From Nodularia sp. LEGE 06071 (lineage in GTDB: Bacteria > Cyanobacteriota > Cyanobacteriia > Cyanobacteriales > Nostocaceae), in contig NZ_JADEWH010000012.1 in NCBI RefSeq assembly GCF_015207755.1, forward strand, positions 104,492 to 168,491: a stretch of 64,000 bases of DNA, written 5' to 3'. The stretch's first letter is position 1, and the number at the start of each line of letters is the position of its first letter. A program made the translations under genes and the position numbers. Positions 1 to 8,569 of this stretch are shown here, piece by piece. The notes under the pieces are model-generated. The model was not told the origin of the DNA and did not search any database. It saw only the letters and a program-made list of their open reading frames with translations.

Positions 1-495
1 GACGAATTGCTCAGAGCAATTACTACCCAGTTGCAAAGACAAGCTATGCTCCAAAGCTGGTGCGCTACTAAATTTCAGGAAGCTCAAAAATCAGCATCCG
101 CAGATAAAACTTCCGCCTTGAATCAACCTCATTCAATATTTCCCTGTATTCCCCAATTAAAAAAAGTTTTTGACTTTATCGAAGCCCATTATCATGAAGG
201 AATTACACTGTGTGATGTCGCTGAAGCTGTTGGCTATTCACCTGCTTACTTAACTAACCAAGTCGGAAAGCAGACAGGAGAAACTATAAATAGTTGGATT
301 GTGAAACGCCGGATGCAAGGAGCGCGGTTTTTACTGCAAAATGATCACCAAACAGTCGAGCAAATTTCGAGAGCATTGGGTTATCAAGATGTGTCCCATT
401 TCTCCCGTCAGTTTCGTCAACATCATGGTTTACCGCCCCATGCTTGGCGCAAAGAACATCAGGTGGGGTATTACAAAATTAAAGTCAGTAATTAG
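1..495 (+). CDS. AraC-family transcriptional regulator, C-terminal part (5' end outside window)
   Basis: The reading frame is open to the left edge, so only the last ~164 residues are visible. The final ~100 residues form two helix-turn-helix motifs of the AraC/XylS type: 'LCDVAEAVGYSPAYLTNQVG' is the first recognition unit and 'VEQISRALGYQDVSHFSRQF' the second, followed by the typical 'G.PP..WR' ending. The preceding 'LLRAITTQLQRQAMLQ' is a linker helix often found after PAS or receiver domains in cyanobacterial AraC proteins, so a sensory domain may lie upstream (inference). It ends about 220 bases before a Pho box and the pst genes, but nothing in the sequence links it to phosphate control. 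Confidence 0.85.
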   Translation, partial: DELLRAITTQLQRQAMLQSWCATKFQEAQKSASADKTSALNQPHSIFPCIPQLKKVFDFIEAHYHEGITLCDVAEAVGYSPAYLTNQVGKQTGETINSWIVKRRMQGARFLLQNDHQTVEQISRALGYQDVSHFSRQFRQHHGLPPHAWRKEHQVGYYKIKVSN

Positions 496-712
496 GAAAT
501 TTTCTCTCAAAAATCTCCCCAATATGCTTTTGAAATGAGGGAGAGAATTTGACAATCTCCCGCCACAGGTGACAACTTGGCGGGAGTTTCTTGCTGTATA
601 TTAACTTGGTTTTTGGTGATTATAGCACCAATTTGTATTAAGAATAATTACGGATAAATTTTAGTGCGAAAATAAAATTCCCATGTAGCAAATTGCTCAA
701 AAAAAGTATATC

Positions 713-742
713 TTTTTGCTTTTGTTAACCTTTTGTTTACCT
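713..742 (+). promoter_or_regulatory. Putative Pho box (three direct repeats, 11-bp period)
   Basis: Three 8-mers spaced exactly 11 bp apart, TTTTTGCT (713), GTTAACCT (724) and GTTTACCT (735), separated by TTT spacers. This matches the known cyanobacterial Pho box layout of YTTAACCT-like repeats with 3-bp spacers, bound by the PhoB orthologue SphR. It lies ~215 bp upstream of pstS. The first repeat is weak; the second and third are good. Confidence 0.6.
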
Positions 743-793
743 TGAGATGTATCTACTAGGGGTATTCTTATTCACTGTACAGAAATAAATTCA

Positions 794-918
794 CGAAAAA
801 TTGATAGTGATGCTTGTGTCATAGAGCAAGCCTTAGACATTTCCGGTGGTACTGCTACAACTGTAGACTTTGGTGCCAGTGATGTTGCCATGACCGATAA
901 AACAAGGTCTTTTTGATT
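794..918 (+). pseudogene. Remnant of a PstS/SphX-like phosphate-binding protein gene
   Basis: Reading the frame that contains base 842 gives a peptide with 'VDFGASDVAMTD', followed by a stop at 916-918. This is the phosphate-loop signature of PstS/SphX proteins; the intact pstS immediately downstream has 'VDFGASEAPITD' at the same place. There is no start codon, signal peptide or downstream domain, so this is a relic of about 40 codons. It sits between the Pho box and pstS, suggesting that the Pho box originally served a gene now mostly deleted and has been inherited by pstS (inference). Confidence 0.6.
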
Positions 919-956
919 TGAATCCGTAGTCGTTTCGCAAAGTGAATATATTTTTC

Positions 957-2063
957 ATGGTTCTCAATCGCAAAGTCCTTTTAGGAATCGCCTCTCTACC
1001 CATCCTGTTAGTAGCAACAGCCTGTACACCTAGCCCGGAAGCTAGTAATGATGCTAGCCCACCTGGTCAGAACGTTAGTGGTAGTGGGCAGAAGGTAACC
1101 ATTAGTGGGGCTGGGGCAAGCTTCCCTGCACCTCTTTTTCAACGGTGGTTTGATGCCTATAATCGGCAAGTTGACTCCAATGTCCAGGTGAGCTATCAGT
1201 CCATAGGAAGTGGGGCAGGTTTGGAGCAGTACATCAAAGGCACAGTAGACTTTGGAGCCAGTGAAGCACCCATTACTGACTCCGCAGATCGACTAAAGTC
1301 GTTCAAAACAGCTTACAATTACGATCCGATCCAAGTTCCGATGACTGGAGGATTTTTATCTTTCTCCTACAACTTACCAGGAGTTAACGATCAAGAACTC
1401 AAACTCTCTCGCACAACTTACTGTGGTATCGTAACGGGTAAAATTACTCGATGGAATGATCCAGCGATCGCCAAGGACAACCCCAGTTTAAAAATTCCCG
1501 ACTTAGGTGTTACCTTTGCCCACAGGTCTGATGGCAGTGGTACTACTTTTGTATTCACCAACCACATTCAAACTGTCTGCCCAGAATGGAAGTCTGGCGC
1601 GGGAACTTCAGTAGACTGGCCTGTGGGCATTGGCGGTCAAGGTAACGAGGGCGTAGCCGCCACGATTCAGCAGAATGAAGGAGCCATTGGTTATTTATCC
1701 TATGCTTATGCTGCTCTTAACGACATTGACTCAGCCCTAATTGAAAACAAAGCCGGAACCTTTATCGCCCCATCCCCAGAAGCAGCAGGCAAGGCTCTAC
1801 TAGATCAGCCAGTACCAGAAGATTTCGCCCTCCTAGTCCCCGATCCATCCGGGAAGGATTCCTACCCCATAGTCGGTCTAGCTTGGGTGATGATTTATCG
1901 AAATTATGAAGACGATGCCAAATGGCAAGCTATGCGTAAGGTCTTTGAATGGTCTTTAGGCCCAGAAGGCAAGAAAATCGCCGAAGAACTTCTTTATGTT
2001 CCTATTCCTGATGCTTTAGCAGAACGGATTAAAAAGCAGTTTGATACCGTGAACGCCAAGTAA
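957..2063 (+). CDS. pstS: PstS, phosphate ABC transporter substrate-binding lipoprotein
   Basis: Periplasmic high-affinity phosphate-binding component of the PstSCAB importer. The N-terminus is a lipoprotein signal: basic 'NRKV', a hydrophobic stretch, then 'LVATAC' with the lipidated Cys. The mature protein shows the PBP-like phosphate pocket motifs 'GAGASFPAPLFQRW', 'SIGSGAGLEQY', 'VDFGASEAPITD' and 'RSDGSGTTFVFT', and at ~368 residues it has full family length. The frame opens at a GTG at 942, but the ATG at 957 gives a more typical signal peptide and is preferred. It is first in a collinear run with pstC, pstA and two pstB genes, and probably under SphR control through the Pho box at 713-742. 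Confidence 0.95.
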   Translation: MVLNRKVLLGIASLPILLVATACTPSPEASNDASPPGQNVSGSGQKVTISGAGASFPAPLFQRWFDAYNRQVDSNVQVSYQSIGSGAGLEQYIKGTVDFGASEAPITDSADRLKSFKTAYNYDPIQVPMTGGFLSFSYNLPGVNDQELKLSRTTYCGIVTGKITRWNDPAIAKDNPSLKIPDLGVTFAHRSDGSGTTFVFTNHIQTVCPEWKSGAGTSVDWPVGIGGQGNEGVAATIQQNEGAIGYLSYAYAALNDIDSALIENKAGTFIAPSPEAAGKALLDQPVPEDFALLVPDPSGKDSYPIVGLAWVMIYRNYEDDAKWQAMRKVFEWSLGPEGKKIAEELLYVPIPDALAERIKKQFDTVNAK

Positions 2064-2076
2064 GGATCTGAGATTA

Positions 2077-2109
2077 TTGGGAGTGTCCTTGATCATCAAA
2101 CACTCCCAA
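2077..2109 (+). terminator. Hairpin between pstS and pstC
   Basis: A perfect 10-bp stem, TTGGGAGTGT / ACACTCCCAA, with a 13-base loop, starts 14 bases after the pstS stop. No T-tract follows, so it is more likely a partial terminator or an RNA-stabilising hairpin that lets the binding protein be made in excess over the permeases, a common arrangement in binding-protein operons (inference). Confidence 0.6.
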
Positions 2110-2173
2110 AATTGATTTAGATACCTGAGTTAGGGCAGGGAGCAATGTAACAATATTATGGAGCAAAAAACTC

Positions 2174-3139
2174 ATGACATCGGCTGATCCATCTACTCGA
2201 TTAACCGATCATAGCCTTGAAAAGCAGACTAGTCCGGCTAGAGTTCTCGATGTCGGTTTTTGGGGACTAACTCTGCTACTAGCCATTAGTGCTGGCGCAG
2301 TTTTACTCTGGGTGATTGTCCAGACGACTATAGCAGCTGCACCAGCCATTCAAGAATTTGGTCTTGGTTTTTTATGGGGTACAACCTGGAACCCTGTCAC
2401 CAACGTCTATGGGGTACTGCCTCAGATATATGGAACCATAGTCACTGCCTTTATTGCCCTGTTAATTGCAATTCCTCTGGGCATCGGAGTAGCCATATTT
2501 TTAACCGAAGGATTTGCTCCCACTTGGGTGACAACTCCCATTGCCTTTGCCATTGAGCTAATCGTTGCTATTCCCAGTGTTGTTTTAGGGATTTGGGGTA
2601 TCTTCGTCCTGATTCCAGCTATTAAACCTGTTTTCAGCTTTCTCAATACTTACTTGGGCTGGATTCCTATTTTTAGTGGCAATGCTGCTCCAGGCAATAG
2701 CATCTTAATTGTGGGCTTGGTATTGGCAATTATGATTGTGCCTATTATTATCTCTATTACCCGTAGCACTTTTGAAGTCCTACCGCCATATCTCCGCAAT
2801 GGTTCTTTAGCTTTAGGCGCAACTCGTTGGGAAACAATACTCAGAGTATTAATTCCCGCTGGTTTGTCGGGAATTGTTAGTTCTGTGATGTTGGCTATGG
2901 GTCGAGCGATGGGGGAAACTATGGTCGCCGCCATGCTAATTGGTAACGCCAACCGGATTAACATTTCATGGCTTCGTCCCGGATCGACGATTACAGGTTT
3001 AATTGCCTCCCAATTTGGAGAAGCCGGACGCACCCAAGTGGCGGCGCTGATGTACGCTGGCGTAGTGCTAATGGTCTTATCGCTGGTGGTGAATATTTTA
3101 GCTGAAATGATTATTCGTCGATTCCAGAATATTGAGTAA
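2174..3139 (+). CDS. pstC: PstC, phosphate ABC transporter permease
   Basis: Inner-membrane permease subunit that pairs with PstA to form the phosphate channel. The 321 residues contain about six hydrophobic segments, a periplasmic insert around residues 150-180, and the ABC-permease coupling loop 'NGSLALGATRWETILRVLIP', which docks on PstB. The region 'GRAMGETMVAAML' is typical of PstC. Start ATG at 2174. It lies 110 bases after pstS with a hairpin between, and 68 bases before pstA, all on the same strand, consistent with one operon. Confidence 0.95.
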   Translation: MTSADPSTRLTDHSLEKQTSPARVLDVGFWGLTLLLAISAGAVLLWVIVQTTIAAAPAIQEFGLGFLWGTTWNPVTNVYGVLPQIYGTIVTAFIALLIAIPLGIGVAIFLTEGFAPTWVTTPIAFAIELIVAIPSVVLGIWGIFVLIPAIKPVFSFLNTYLGWIPIFSGNAAPGNSILIVGLVLAIMIVPIIISITRSTFEVLPPYLRNGSLALGATRWETILRVLIPAGLSGIVSSVMLAMGRAMGETMVAAMLIGNANRINISWLRPGSTITGLIASQFGEAGRTQVAALMYAGVVLMVLSLVVNILAEMIIRRFQNIE

Positions 3140-3207
3140 AGTTTCCGGCTTTTTTCTCAGCTTTTATTGAAGAGTGGATGCAAAATTAAGTTTACGAAAG
3201 ATCAATT

Positions 3208-4113
3208 ATGGATAATCGAGCTAGTCAGCCTGACTTTGCGTCTAAAGGCAATAATTTCGATATCAGTAGTCAGACGATGGCTCCCCATCGCCGCATTACT
3301 GGGCAGGTGTTGACGATTTTAACTATGGTCTTTGCCGCGACAGTAGTTATCCCTCTGATTTGGGTTCTGGTGAGCGTGTTTCAAAAGGGTGTTAGTTCCC
3401 TGGTATTTCCCGATATTTTTACGAAGCTTCCCCCACCACCTGGTTTATCTGATGGGGGCTTTGGTCATGCTATTGTTGGGACTTTAATGACTCTCGGCGT
3501 TGGTACACTGATCTCAGTTCCCTTTGGTATAATTGCTGCCATTTACTTGGCTGAGTTTGGTCGGGGAACTAAGTTGGCTTACTTTGTGAAATTTTCCTGC
3601 AATGTCCTGACTGGGGTTCCGGCTATTCTGTGTGGCTTATTTGCCTATTCCATTGTAGTTACGCCTTTAGGGTCGTTTTCGGCTTTTTCTGGTGGGGTAG
3701 CCTTGGCTGTGTTAATGCTACCTATTATTATTCGGTCTACGGAAGAGGCTTTGTTGCTAGTACCTAATGAGTTGCGGTTGGCAGCAACGGGTCTGGGTGC
3801 GACTAGATTTGAAACCGTGGTCCAGATTGTGTTACCAGCGGCTGTGACTTCAATTGTGACAGGTGTGGTTCTATCCGTTGCCCGCGCATCTGGAGAAGCG
3901 GCTCCCTTGCTGTTCACCTCCTTTAACAATAATTTCTGGGCGACAAATATTTGGGAACCTGTGGCAACTCTACCAGTGTTGATTTACTTTTTCTCAATTC
4001 TTCCCTATAAGGCTTCTCAGAGTTTAGCTTGGGCTGCTGCCTTGGTATTATTGGCAATTGTGCTGTTGTTTAGTATTGCGGCTCGGTATTTCAGTCGGCG
4101 AAAGACGTTTTAG
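3208..4113 (+). CDS. pstA: PstA, phosphate ABC transporter permease
   Basis: Second membrane subunit of the phosphate importer, 301 residues. A ~30-residue cytoplasmic leader is followed by about six transmembrane helices; the coupling loop 'LAATGLGATRFETVVQIVLP' and 'ARASGEAAPLLFT' are family hallmarks. The ATG at 3208 fits the family N-terminus. It is collinear with pstC and with the pstB gene 64 bases downstream. Nothing unusual in length or composition. Confidence 0.95.
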   Translation: MDNRASQPDFASKGNNFDISSQTMAPHRRITGQVLTILTMVFAATVVIPLIWVLVSVFQKGVSSLVFPDIFTKLPPPPGLSDGGFGHAIVGTLMTLGVGTLISVPFGIIAAIYLAEFGRGTKLAYFVKFSCNVLTGVPAILCGLFAYSIVVTPLGSFSAFSGGVALAVLMLPIIIRSTEEALLLVPNELRLAATGLGATRFETVVQIVLPAAVTSIVTGVVLSVARASGEAAPLLFTSFNNNFWATNIWEPVATLPVLIYFFSILPYKASQSLAWAAALVLLAIVLLFSIAARYFSRRKTF

Positions 4114-4177
4114 GAACAGGGAATTTGCATCAATTTTGGTGCGATCAACTCATCCAGGTTCTATTTAAATTGGAGAT

Positions 4178-4993
4178 ATGATGATGGAACAAAAAATGAG
4201 TAGTGCAGCCGTGGATACCCAGCACATTTTTCAAGTCAACAATCTATCGGTTTACTATGGCGGTGCGATCGCCCTTCGGGATGTGACAATGGATATCCAG
4301 AAGGACAAAATTACCGCTTTCATTGGTCCTTCGGGTTGTGGTAAAAGTACTCTTTTACGTTGCTTCAATCGGACTAATGACTTGATTTCGGGCGCTCAGA
4401 TCAAAGGACAACTAACTTACCGAGGCCAAAACTTTTATGCGGCTGGAGTTGACCCGGTGGTAGTACGTCGTCGGGTGGGGATGGTGTTTCAGCAGCCGAA
4501 CCCTTTCCCCAAGACGATTTATGACAATGTAGCCTATGGCTTACGGGTGAATGGCATTAAGAACAACATGGATGAGATTGTGGAAAAATCCCTCCGCCGT
4601 GCCGCCCTCTGGGATGAGGTGAAAGACAATCTCCAGAAGTTGGGGACTTCCCTTTCCGGGGGACAACAACAGCGTCTGTGTATTGCTCGCGCGATTGCGG
4701 TGCAGCCAGATGTAATTCTCATGGATGAACCTTGCTCGGCTCTTGATCCTGTCTCGACGATGCGGATTGAGGAGTTGATGGTTGATTTAAAACAGGAATA
4801 TACGATTGTGATTGTCACCCATAATATGCAGCAGGCTTCTAGGGTGGCGGACTATACGGCGTTCTTTAATGCTGAAGCGATGGAAGGCGGTAAGCGAGTG
4901 GGTTATCTGGTAGAGGTAGATAGCACCGATCAGATTTTTTCCAATCCCCAGAATCAAAGCACTCGCGATTATGTGAGTGGTCGTTTTGGCTAA
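4178..4993 (+). CDS. pstB: PstB, phosphate ABC transporter ATP-binding protein (copy 1)
   Basis: Cytoplasmic ATPase that powers PstSCA. Walker A 'GPSGCGKST' (about residues 52-60), Q-loop '[11 protein letters not shown]', signature 'LSGGQQQRL', Walker B '[13 protein letters not shown]' and switch histidine 'VIVTHNM' are all intact. The '[12 protein letters not shown]' segment and C-terminal '[10 protein letters not shown]' are diagnostic for PstB among ABC ATPases. 271 residues; the start could be any of the clustered ATGs at 4178-4196. A second, closely similar pstB follows 157 bases downstream, a tandem duplication also known from other cyanobacteria. Confidence 0.95.
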   Translation: MMMEQKMSSAAVDTQHIFQVNNLSVYYGGAIALRDVTMDIQKDKITAFIGPSGCGKSTLLRCFNRTNDLISGAQIKGQLTYRGQNFYAAGVDPVVVRRRVGMVFQQPNPFPKTIYDNVAYGLRVNGIKNNMDEIVEKSLRRAALWDEVKDNLQKLGTSLSGGQQQRLCIARAIAVQPDVILMDEPCSALDPVSTMRIEELMVDLKQEYTIVIVTHNMQQASRVADYTAFFNAEAMEGGKRVGYLVEVDSTDQIFSNPQNQSTRDYVSGRFG

Positions 4994-5150
4994 GTCCAGA
5001 GAGAGTGGAGGATGGGAATCGAAACTGCGTCAAGTCGAGGGTTTTGATTACCACTATCCTGGCTCACTGGGCAACTTGCCAAAGAGCTGAGTGAAACTGT
5101 ATCCAAAGTAAGTTCTCTATCGCCAAATTTAACACTACACTATACTAACT

Positions 5151-5954
5151 ATGGCTACTAAGACTAGTACATTGAATGATACTGAAACCGCTTTACGGAC
5201 AGAAAATCTGAATGTTTACTACGGCAATTTCTTAGCTTTGCAGAATATTTGGTTGGACATCCCCAAAAATCAGGTGACATCCTTTATTGGGCCTTCTGGC
5301 TGTGGTAAAAGTACATTGCTGCGATGCTACAACCGTCTGAATGACCTGATTAATTCGTTTCGAGCCGAAGGTAAGGTTTATTTTTACAATAACAATTTGT
5401 ATGCACCAAATATTGATCCTGTAGAGGTGCGCCGCAGAATTGGGATGGTATTTCAAAGACCAAACCCGTTTCCGAAATCAATTTATGACAATATTACTTT
5501 TGGAGCCAAAATCAACGGCTATAAAGGTAATCTAGATGAATTGGTAGAACAAAGTCTGCGACAAGCTGCTTTGTGGGATGAAGTTAAAGATAAACTCCGG
5601 CAAAGTGGTGCATCTTTATCTGGGGGACAACAGCAACGCTTGTGTATTGCTAGAGCGATCGCAGTGCAACCGGAAATTATTCTCATGGATGAACCTTGTT
5701 CAGCCCTAGATCCCCTTTCGACTTTGCGGGTAGAAGAACTAATTCACGAACTCAAAGAGAAATATACCATCGTCATCGTTACCCACAATATGCAACAAGC
5801 TGCACGAGTGTCTGATAAGACAGCATTTTTCAACGTGAAGCTTTCCGAAGGTGGTCGCAGTGGTTATTTAGTTGAATACAATGCCACAGAACTGATTTTC
5901 AATGATCCTCAGCAAGAAGATACGCGAGATTATGTCAGTGGCAGATTTGGTTGA
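5151..5954 (+). CDS. pstB: PstB, phosphate ABC transporter ATP-binding protein (copy 2)
   Basis: Second PstB-type ATPase, 267 residues, intact at Walker A 'GPSGCGKST', Q-loop '[17 protein letters not shown]', signature 'LSGGQQQRL', Walker B '[13 protein letters not shown]' and '[13 protein letters not shown]', ending '[10 protein letters not shown]'. It resembles copy 1 along its whole length but has diverged, especially at residues 70-90 and 125-145, so the duplication is not recent. The two copies could form homo- or heterodimers on PstCA (inference). It is the last gene of the operon; a terminator hairpin follows at 5983. Confidence 0.95.
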   Translation: MATKTSTLNDTETALRTENLNVYYGNFLALQNIWLDIPKNQVTSFIGPSGCGKSTLLRCYNRLNDLINSFRAEGKVYFYNNNLYAPNIDPVEVRRRIGMVFQRPNPFPKSIYDNITFGAKINGYKGNLDELVEQSLRQAALWDEVKDKLRQSGASLSGGQQQRLCIARAIAVQPEIILMDEPCSALDPLSTLRVEELIHELKEKYTIVIVTHNMQQAARVSDKTAFFNVKLSEGGRSGYLVEYNATELIFNDPQQEDTRDYVSGRFG

Positions 5955-5982
5955 GCGAACAGATTGATCACTGTTTTCACTC

Positions 5983-6018
5983 CCCACCCAACAAAACTTT
6001 GAAGGTGGGTATTTTTTT
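5983..6018 (+). terminator. Intrinsic terminator after the pst operon
   Basis: Stem CCCACC / GGTGGG with a 15-base loop, followed by a run of T (6012-6018). It lies 29 bases after the second pstB stop. The stop codon of the convergent permease gene (6017) falls in the T-tract, so the two units end face to face. Confidence 0.75.
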
Positions 6019-6712
6019 ATTGATTGTGTTTTTGGCGACGCTTCACAGGGTTCATCCAGACTTCTAAAAAGGAGAAAAATTGGGATGACAGCAAGGTGAG
6101 AACTAGATAAACAAGAGCAACTGCGGTATAAATTTCAAAAGCCCGATAGGTTTCAGCGACAATTAATTGACCACGCCGGAACAGTTCCTCAAAGCCGATG
6201 ACTGCCACAAGACTGGTATCTTTGAGCAGGGTAATAAATTCATTCCCCAAAGGCGGAATCATCCGACGCAGGGCTTGGGGAAAGATAATGTAGTACATGG
6301 TTTGCGCTCCACTCATGCCTAGAGATTCGGCGGCTTCTGTTTGCCCAGGCTCAATGGATTGAATGCCACCACGGACAATTTCGCCAATGTAAGCGGCTGC
6401 GTTGAGGCTGAGAGCGATTACCGCAGCGATTAAACGGTCAAAGCGCAAAGGTATCCCAAAGCTTTGAGCAACAGCGGGTAAGCCGAAGTAGAGCATAAAA
6501 ATCTGCACTAAGAGGGGCGTACCACGAAAGAAATCGATGTAGGCGCGTGCTGCCCAGCTTAGGGGCATAATTGGCGACAGGCGGGCGATGCCAATTAAGG
6601 AGCCACCTATCATGCCTAATAATACTGAGAAGGCCGTAATTTGTAGTGTTACCGCAGCCCCCTGGATTAAATCCGGTAGGGCTTTGAAGATGATATCTAG
6701 AGTCTGGGACAT
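6017..6712 (-). CDS. Amino-acid ABC transporter permease (HisM/GlnP family)
   Basis: Membrane channel subunit of a polar amino-acid importer, 231 residues with about five hydrophobic segments. The N-terminal 'GAAVTLQITAFSVLLGMIGG' and coupling loop 'EAAESLGMSGAQTMYYIIFP' followed by 'ALRRMIPPLGNEFITLLKDTSL' are the signature of the HisM/GlnP/ArtQ family. Substrate specificity cannot be read from the permease. It lies 168 bases downstream of the binding-protein gene on the same strand, and the ATPase is encoded divergently at 7800. It converges on the pst operon. Confidence 0.92.
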   Translation of the reverse strand: MSQTLDIIFKALPDLIQGAAVTLQITAFSVLLGMIGGSLIGIARLSPIMPLSWAARAYIDFFRGTPLLVQIFMLYFGLPAVAQSFGIPLRFDRLIAAVIALSLNAAAYIGEIVRGGIQSIEPGQTEAAESLGMSGAQTMYYIIFPQALRRMIPPLGNEFITLLKDTSLVAVIGFEELFRRGQLIVAETYRAFEIYTAVALVYLVLTLLSSQFFSFLEVWMNPVKRRQKHNQ

Positions 6713-6880
6713 ATAGGGATGAGGGATAGCAAAATTATGAAGAAACGAACCACATTGGCGCTAGCCTCTCCCTTTGGGAGAAGGACACAAAGGACACAAA
6801 GTTAAGAAAGTTTCACAGAGTTCTTGCGTAAGTCCTAATATGGAAAGTGCAGTTGTTTCGTCGCCCCGCACGCAGCATTT

Positions 6881-7711
6881 TTATTGTGCAGGGATGGTTT
6901 TTGGTAGTTGCGGGGGTTCTGCATCGAACCATTTTTTATAGATTTGAGCGTAAGTTCCGTTGTCTATAATCTCGGTCAAAGCATTGTTAATGGCTTGGAG
7001 GTGGGGTGAGTTTTTCGGTAGAGCAATGCCATAGAATTCTTCGGTGATCAATTGACCTACGACTTTCACACCTTTGACTTTACCAGTGTTAATGGCATCT
7101 AGAGTTACAGGAGCATCGTTGACTACGGCATCTACATTACCATTTACCAGTTCTTGCAAGGCTAAAGGGGCGGAGTCAAATTCCCTGACTTGCGCGCCTT
7201 TGACGCTTTTGGCTGTTTTAGCACCAGTTGTGCCAATTTGAGCCGCGATTTTCTGGTTTTGCAGAGTTTCTAAGGATGTGATGGTGGTATTATCTTGGCG
7301 GACGGCGATCGCTAATCCGGCTTTAAAATAAGGTTGGGAAAAAGCGATTGTCTGTCCACGTTCTGGTGTGATGGAAATGGCACTGATAGCAGCATCAATG
7401 GTATTAGCCTGGAGTCCCGGAATCATCCCATCGAAGGGTAAACTTTCAAACTCAATGGTGAATCCGCCTGATTGTCCCACTGCTTTGATCAAGTCGATAT
7501 CAAAACCCACTAACTCTCCCCCAGTTCCCTTGGATTCAAAGGGCGGAAAGGAAGGTTCTGTAGCTACTTTTAAGGTTTTTACTGTGGTGGTGGTTTCGGT
7601 TGCAGGTGTATTGCTCTCAGGTGCGGTACAAGCAGATAAAACCAATGTGGCACTCAACCCCACTAGGAATTGTTTGAGGAAAAGCGATCGCGTTATTTTT
7701 GGCTCGAACAT
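6881..7711 (-). CDS. Amino-acid ABC transporter substrate-binding lipoprotein
   Basis: Periplasmic binding protein of SBP family 3, 276 residues. A basic N-terminus, hydrophobic core and lipobox 'LSAC' predict lipid anchoring. 'ATEPSFPPFESKGTGGELVGFDIDL' (read in two halves) is the family-3 ligand-site opening, followed by 'FDGMIPGLQANTIDAAISAISITPERG' and 'QIGTTGAKTAKSVKG', typical of polar amino-acid binders such as GlnH and HisJ. Exact ligand unknown. ATG at 7711. Transcribed with the permease, and divergently from its likely ATPase across 88 bases. Confidence 0.92.
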   Translation of the reverse strand: MFEPKITRSLFLKQFLVGLSATLVLSACTAPESNTPATETTTTVKTLKVATEPSFPPFESKGTGGELVGFDIDLIKAVGQSGGFTIEFESLPFDGMIPGLQANTIDAAISAISITPERGQTIAFSQPYFKAGLAIAVRQDNTTITSLETLQNQKIAAQIGTTGAKTAKSVKGAQVREFDSAPLALQELVNGNVDAVVNDAPVTLDAINTGKVKGVKVVGQLITEEFYGIALPKNSPHLQAINNALTEIIDNGTYAQIYKKWFDAEPPQLPKTIPAQ

Positions 7712-7739
7712 GATCTTTAAATTTCCCCAGTAAATTTGA

Positions 7740-7769
7740 TTGTTGAATTTTAACTAAGTTAAATATAAT
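7740..7769 (+). promoter_or_regulatory. Putative promoter with palindromic operator for the ABC ATPase gene
   Basis: A -35-like TTGTTG (7740-7745) and a perfect -10 TATAAT (7764-7769), 18 bp apart, lie 30 bases before the ATG at 7800. The spacer contains the palindrome TTTAACTAAGTTAAA (7749-7763). Its position between the two elements, in the 88-bp divergent region, is what one expects of a repressor site controlling both directions. The identity of any regulator is unknown. Confidence 0.45.
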
Positions 7770-7799
7770 ACATTAATCTCAAATCCAAAATTCTCTGAC

Positions 7800-8558
7800 A
7801 TGGGAAACGAACAATTTCCAGCAGCAATTAGTTTTGCAAATATCGCCAAAAGTTTCGGCGCTTTGAAAGTCTTAAAAGGCATCACCGGCAACATTAACCG
7901 CGGAGAAGTCGTGGCAATTATTGGCCCTTCTGGTTGTGGTAAAAGTACCCTGTTACGTTGTTTCAATCGCCTAGAAACGATTAATAGCGGCAGTTTAATT
8001 GTTAACGGCATCGATTTATCGGCTCCTAATTTCAACCTTCAACAATTGCGACAACTCCGGTCACAAGTAGGCATGGTTTTTCAGCAGTTCAATTTGTTTC
8101 CCCATCTGAGTGTGCTGGAAAATCTGACGATCGCACCGCGTCAGGTACTGGGAAAAAAACGGAAAGAATGCAATGAATTAGCTGGGGTTTATCTCGATAA
8201 AGTTGGTTTATTTGACAAAGCAGCTGCTTATCCTGAACAACTTTCCGGCGGACAGAAGCAGCGAGTCGCGATCGCCCGTAGTCTATGTATGAATCCCCAG
8301 ATTATGTTATTTGACGAACCAACCAGCGCTCTCGATCCGGAACTCGTCGGTGAGGTTTTGCAAGTTATGCAGCAATTAGCAGTAGAGGGAATGACAATGG
8401 TCGTGGTGACTCATGAAATCCAATTTGCGCGGGAAGTCGGAAATCGGGTAATTTTTTTAGATCAAGGTGTGGTGGCTGAACAAGGTGCAGCTAATCAAGT
8501 TCTCAGCCATCCCCAGTGCGATCGCTTGCGGGTTTTCCTCAGTCGGATTAGTGCCTAA
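7800..8558 (+). CDS. Amino-acid ABC transporter ATP-binding protein (GlnQ/HisP family)
   Basis: Cytoplasmic ATPase for polar amino-acid uptake, 252 residues. Walker A 'GPSGCGKST', Q-loop '[19 protein letters not shown]', signature '[15 protein letters not shown]', Walker B '[14 protein letters not shown]' and H-loop 'VVVTHE' are intact; '[16 protein letters not shown]' is characteristic of the GlnQ/HisP group. It almost certainly serves the permease and binding protein encoded divergently next door, since together they complete one transporter. Head-to-head placement of the ATPase is less usual than a single operon. ATG at 7800. Confidence 0.93.
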   Translation: MGNEQFPAAISFANIAKSFGALKVLKGITGNINRGEVVAIIGPSGCGKSTLLRCFNRLETINSGSLIVNGIDLSAPNFNLQQLRQLRSQVGMVFQQFNLFPHLSVLENLTIAPRQVLGKKRKECNELAGVYLDKVGLFDKAAAYPEQLSGGQKQRVAIARSLCMNPQIMLFDEPTSALDPELVGEVLQVMQQLAVEGMTMVVVTHEIQFAREVGNRVIFLDQGVVAEQGAANQVLSHPQCDRLRVFLSRISA

Positions 8559-8569
8559 TTATTCTCTAA

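Noticed and set aside
5120..5150. TATACT box just before the second pstB as a separate promoter
   Set aside because: It would lie only a few bases from the ATG, leaving almost no leader; the gene more likely depends on the operon promoter.
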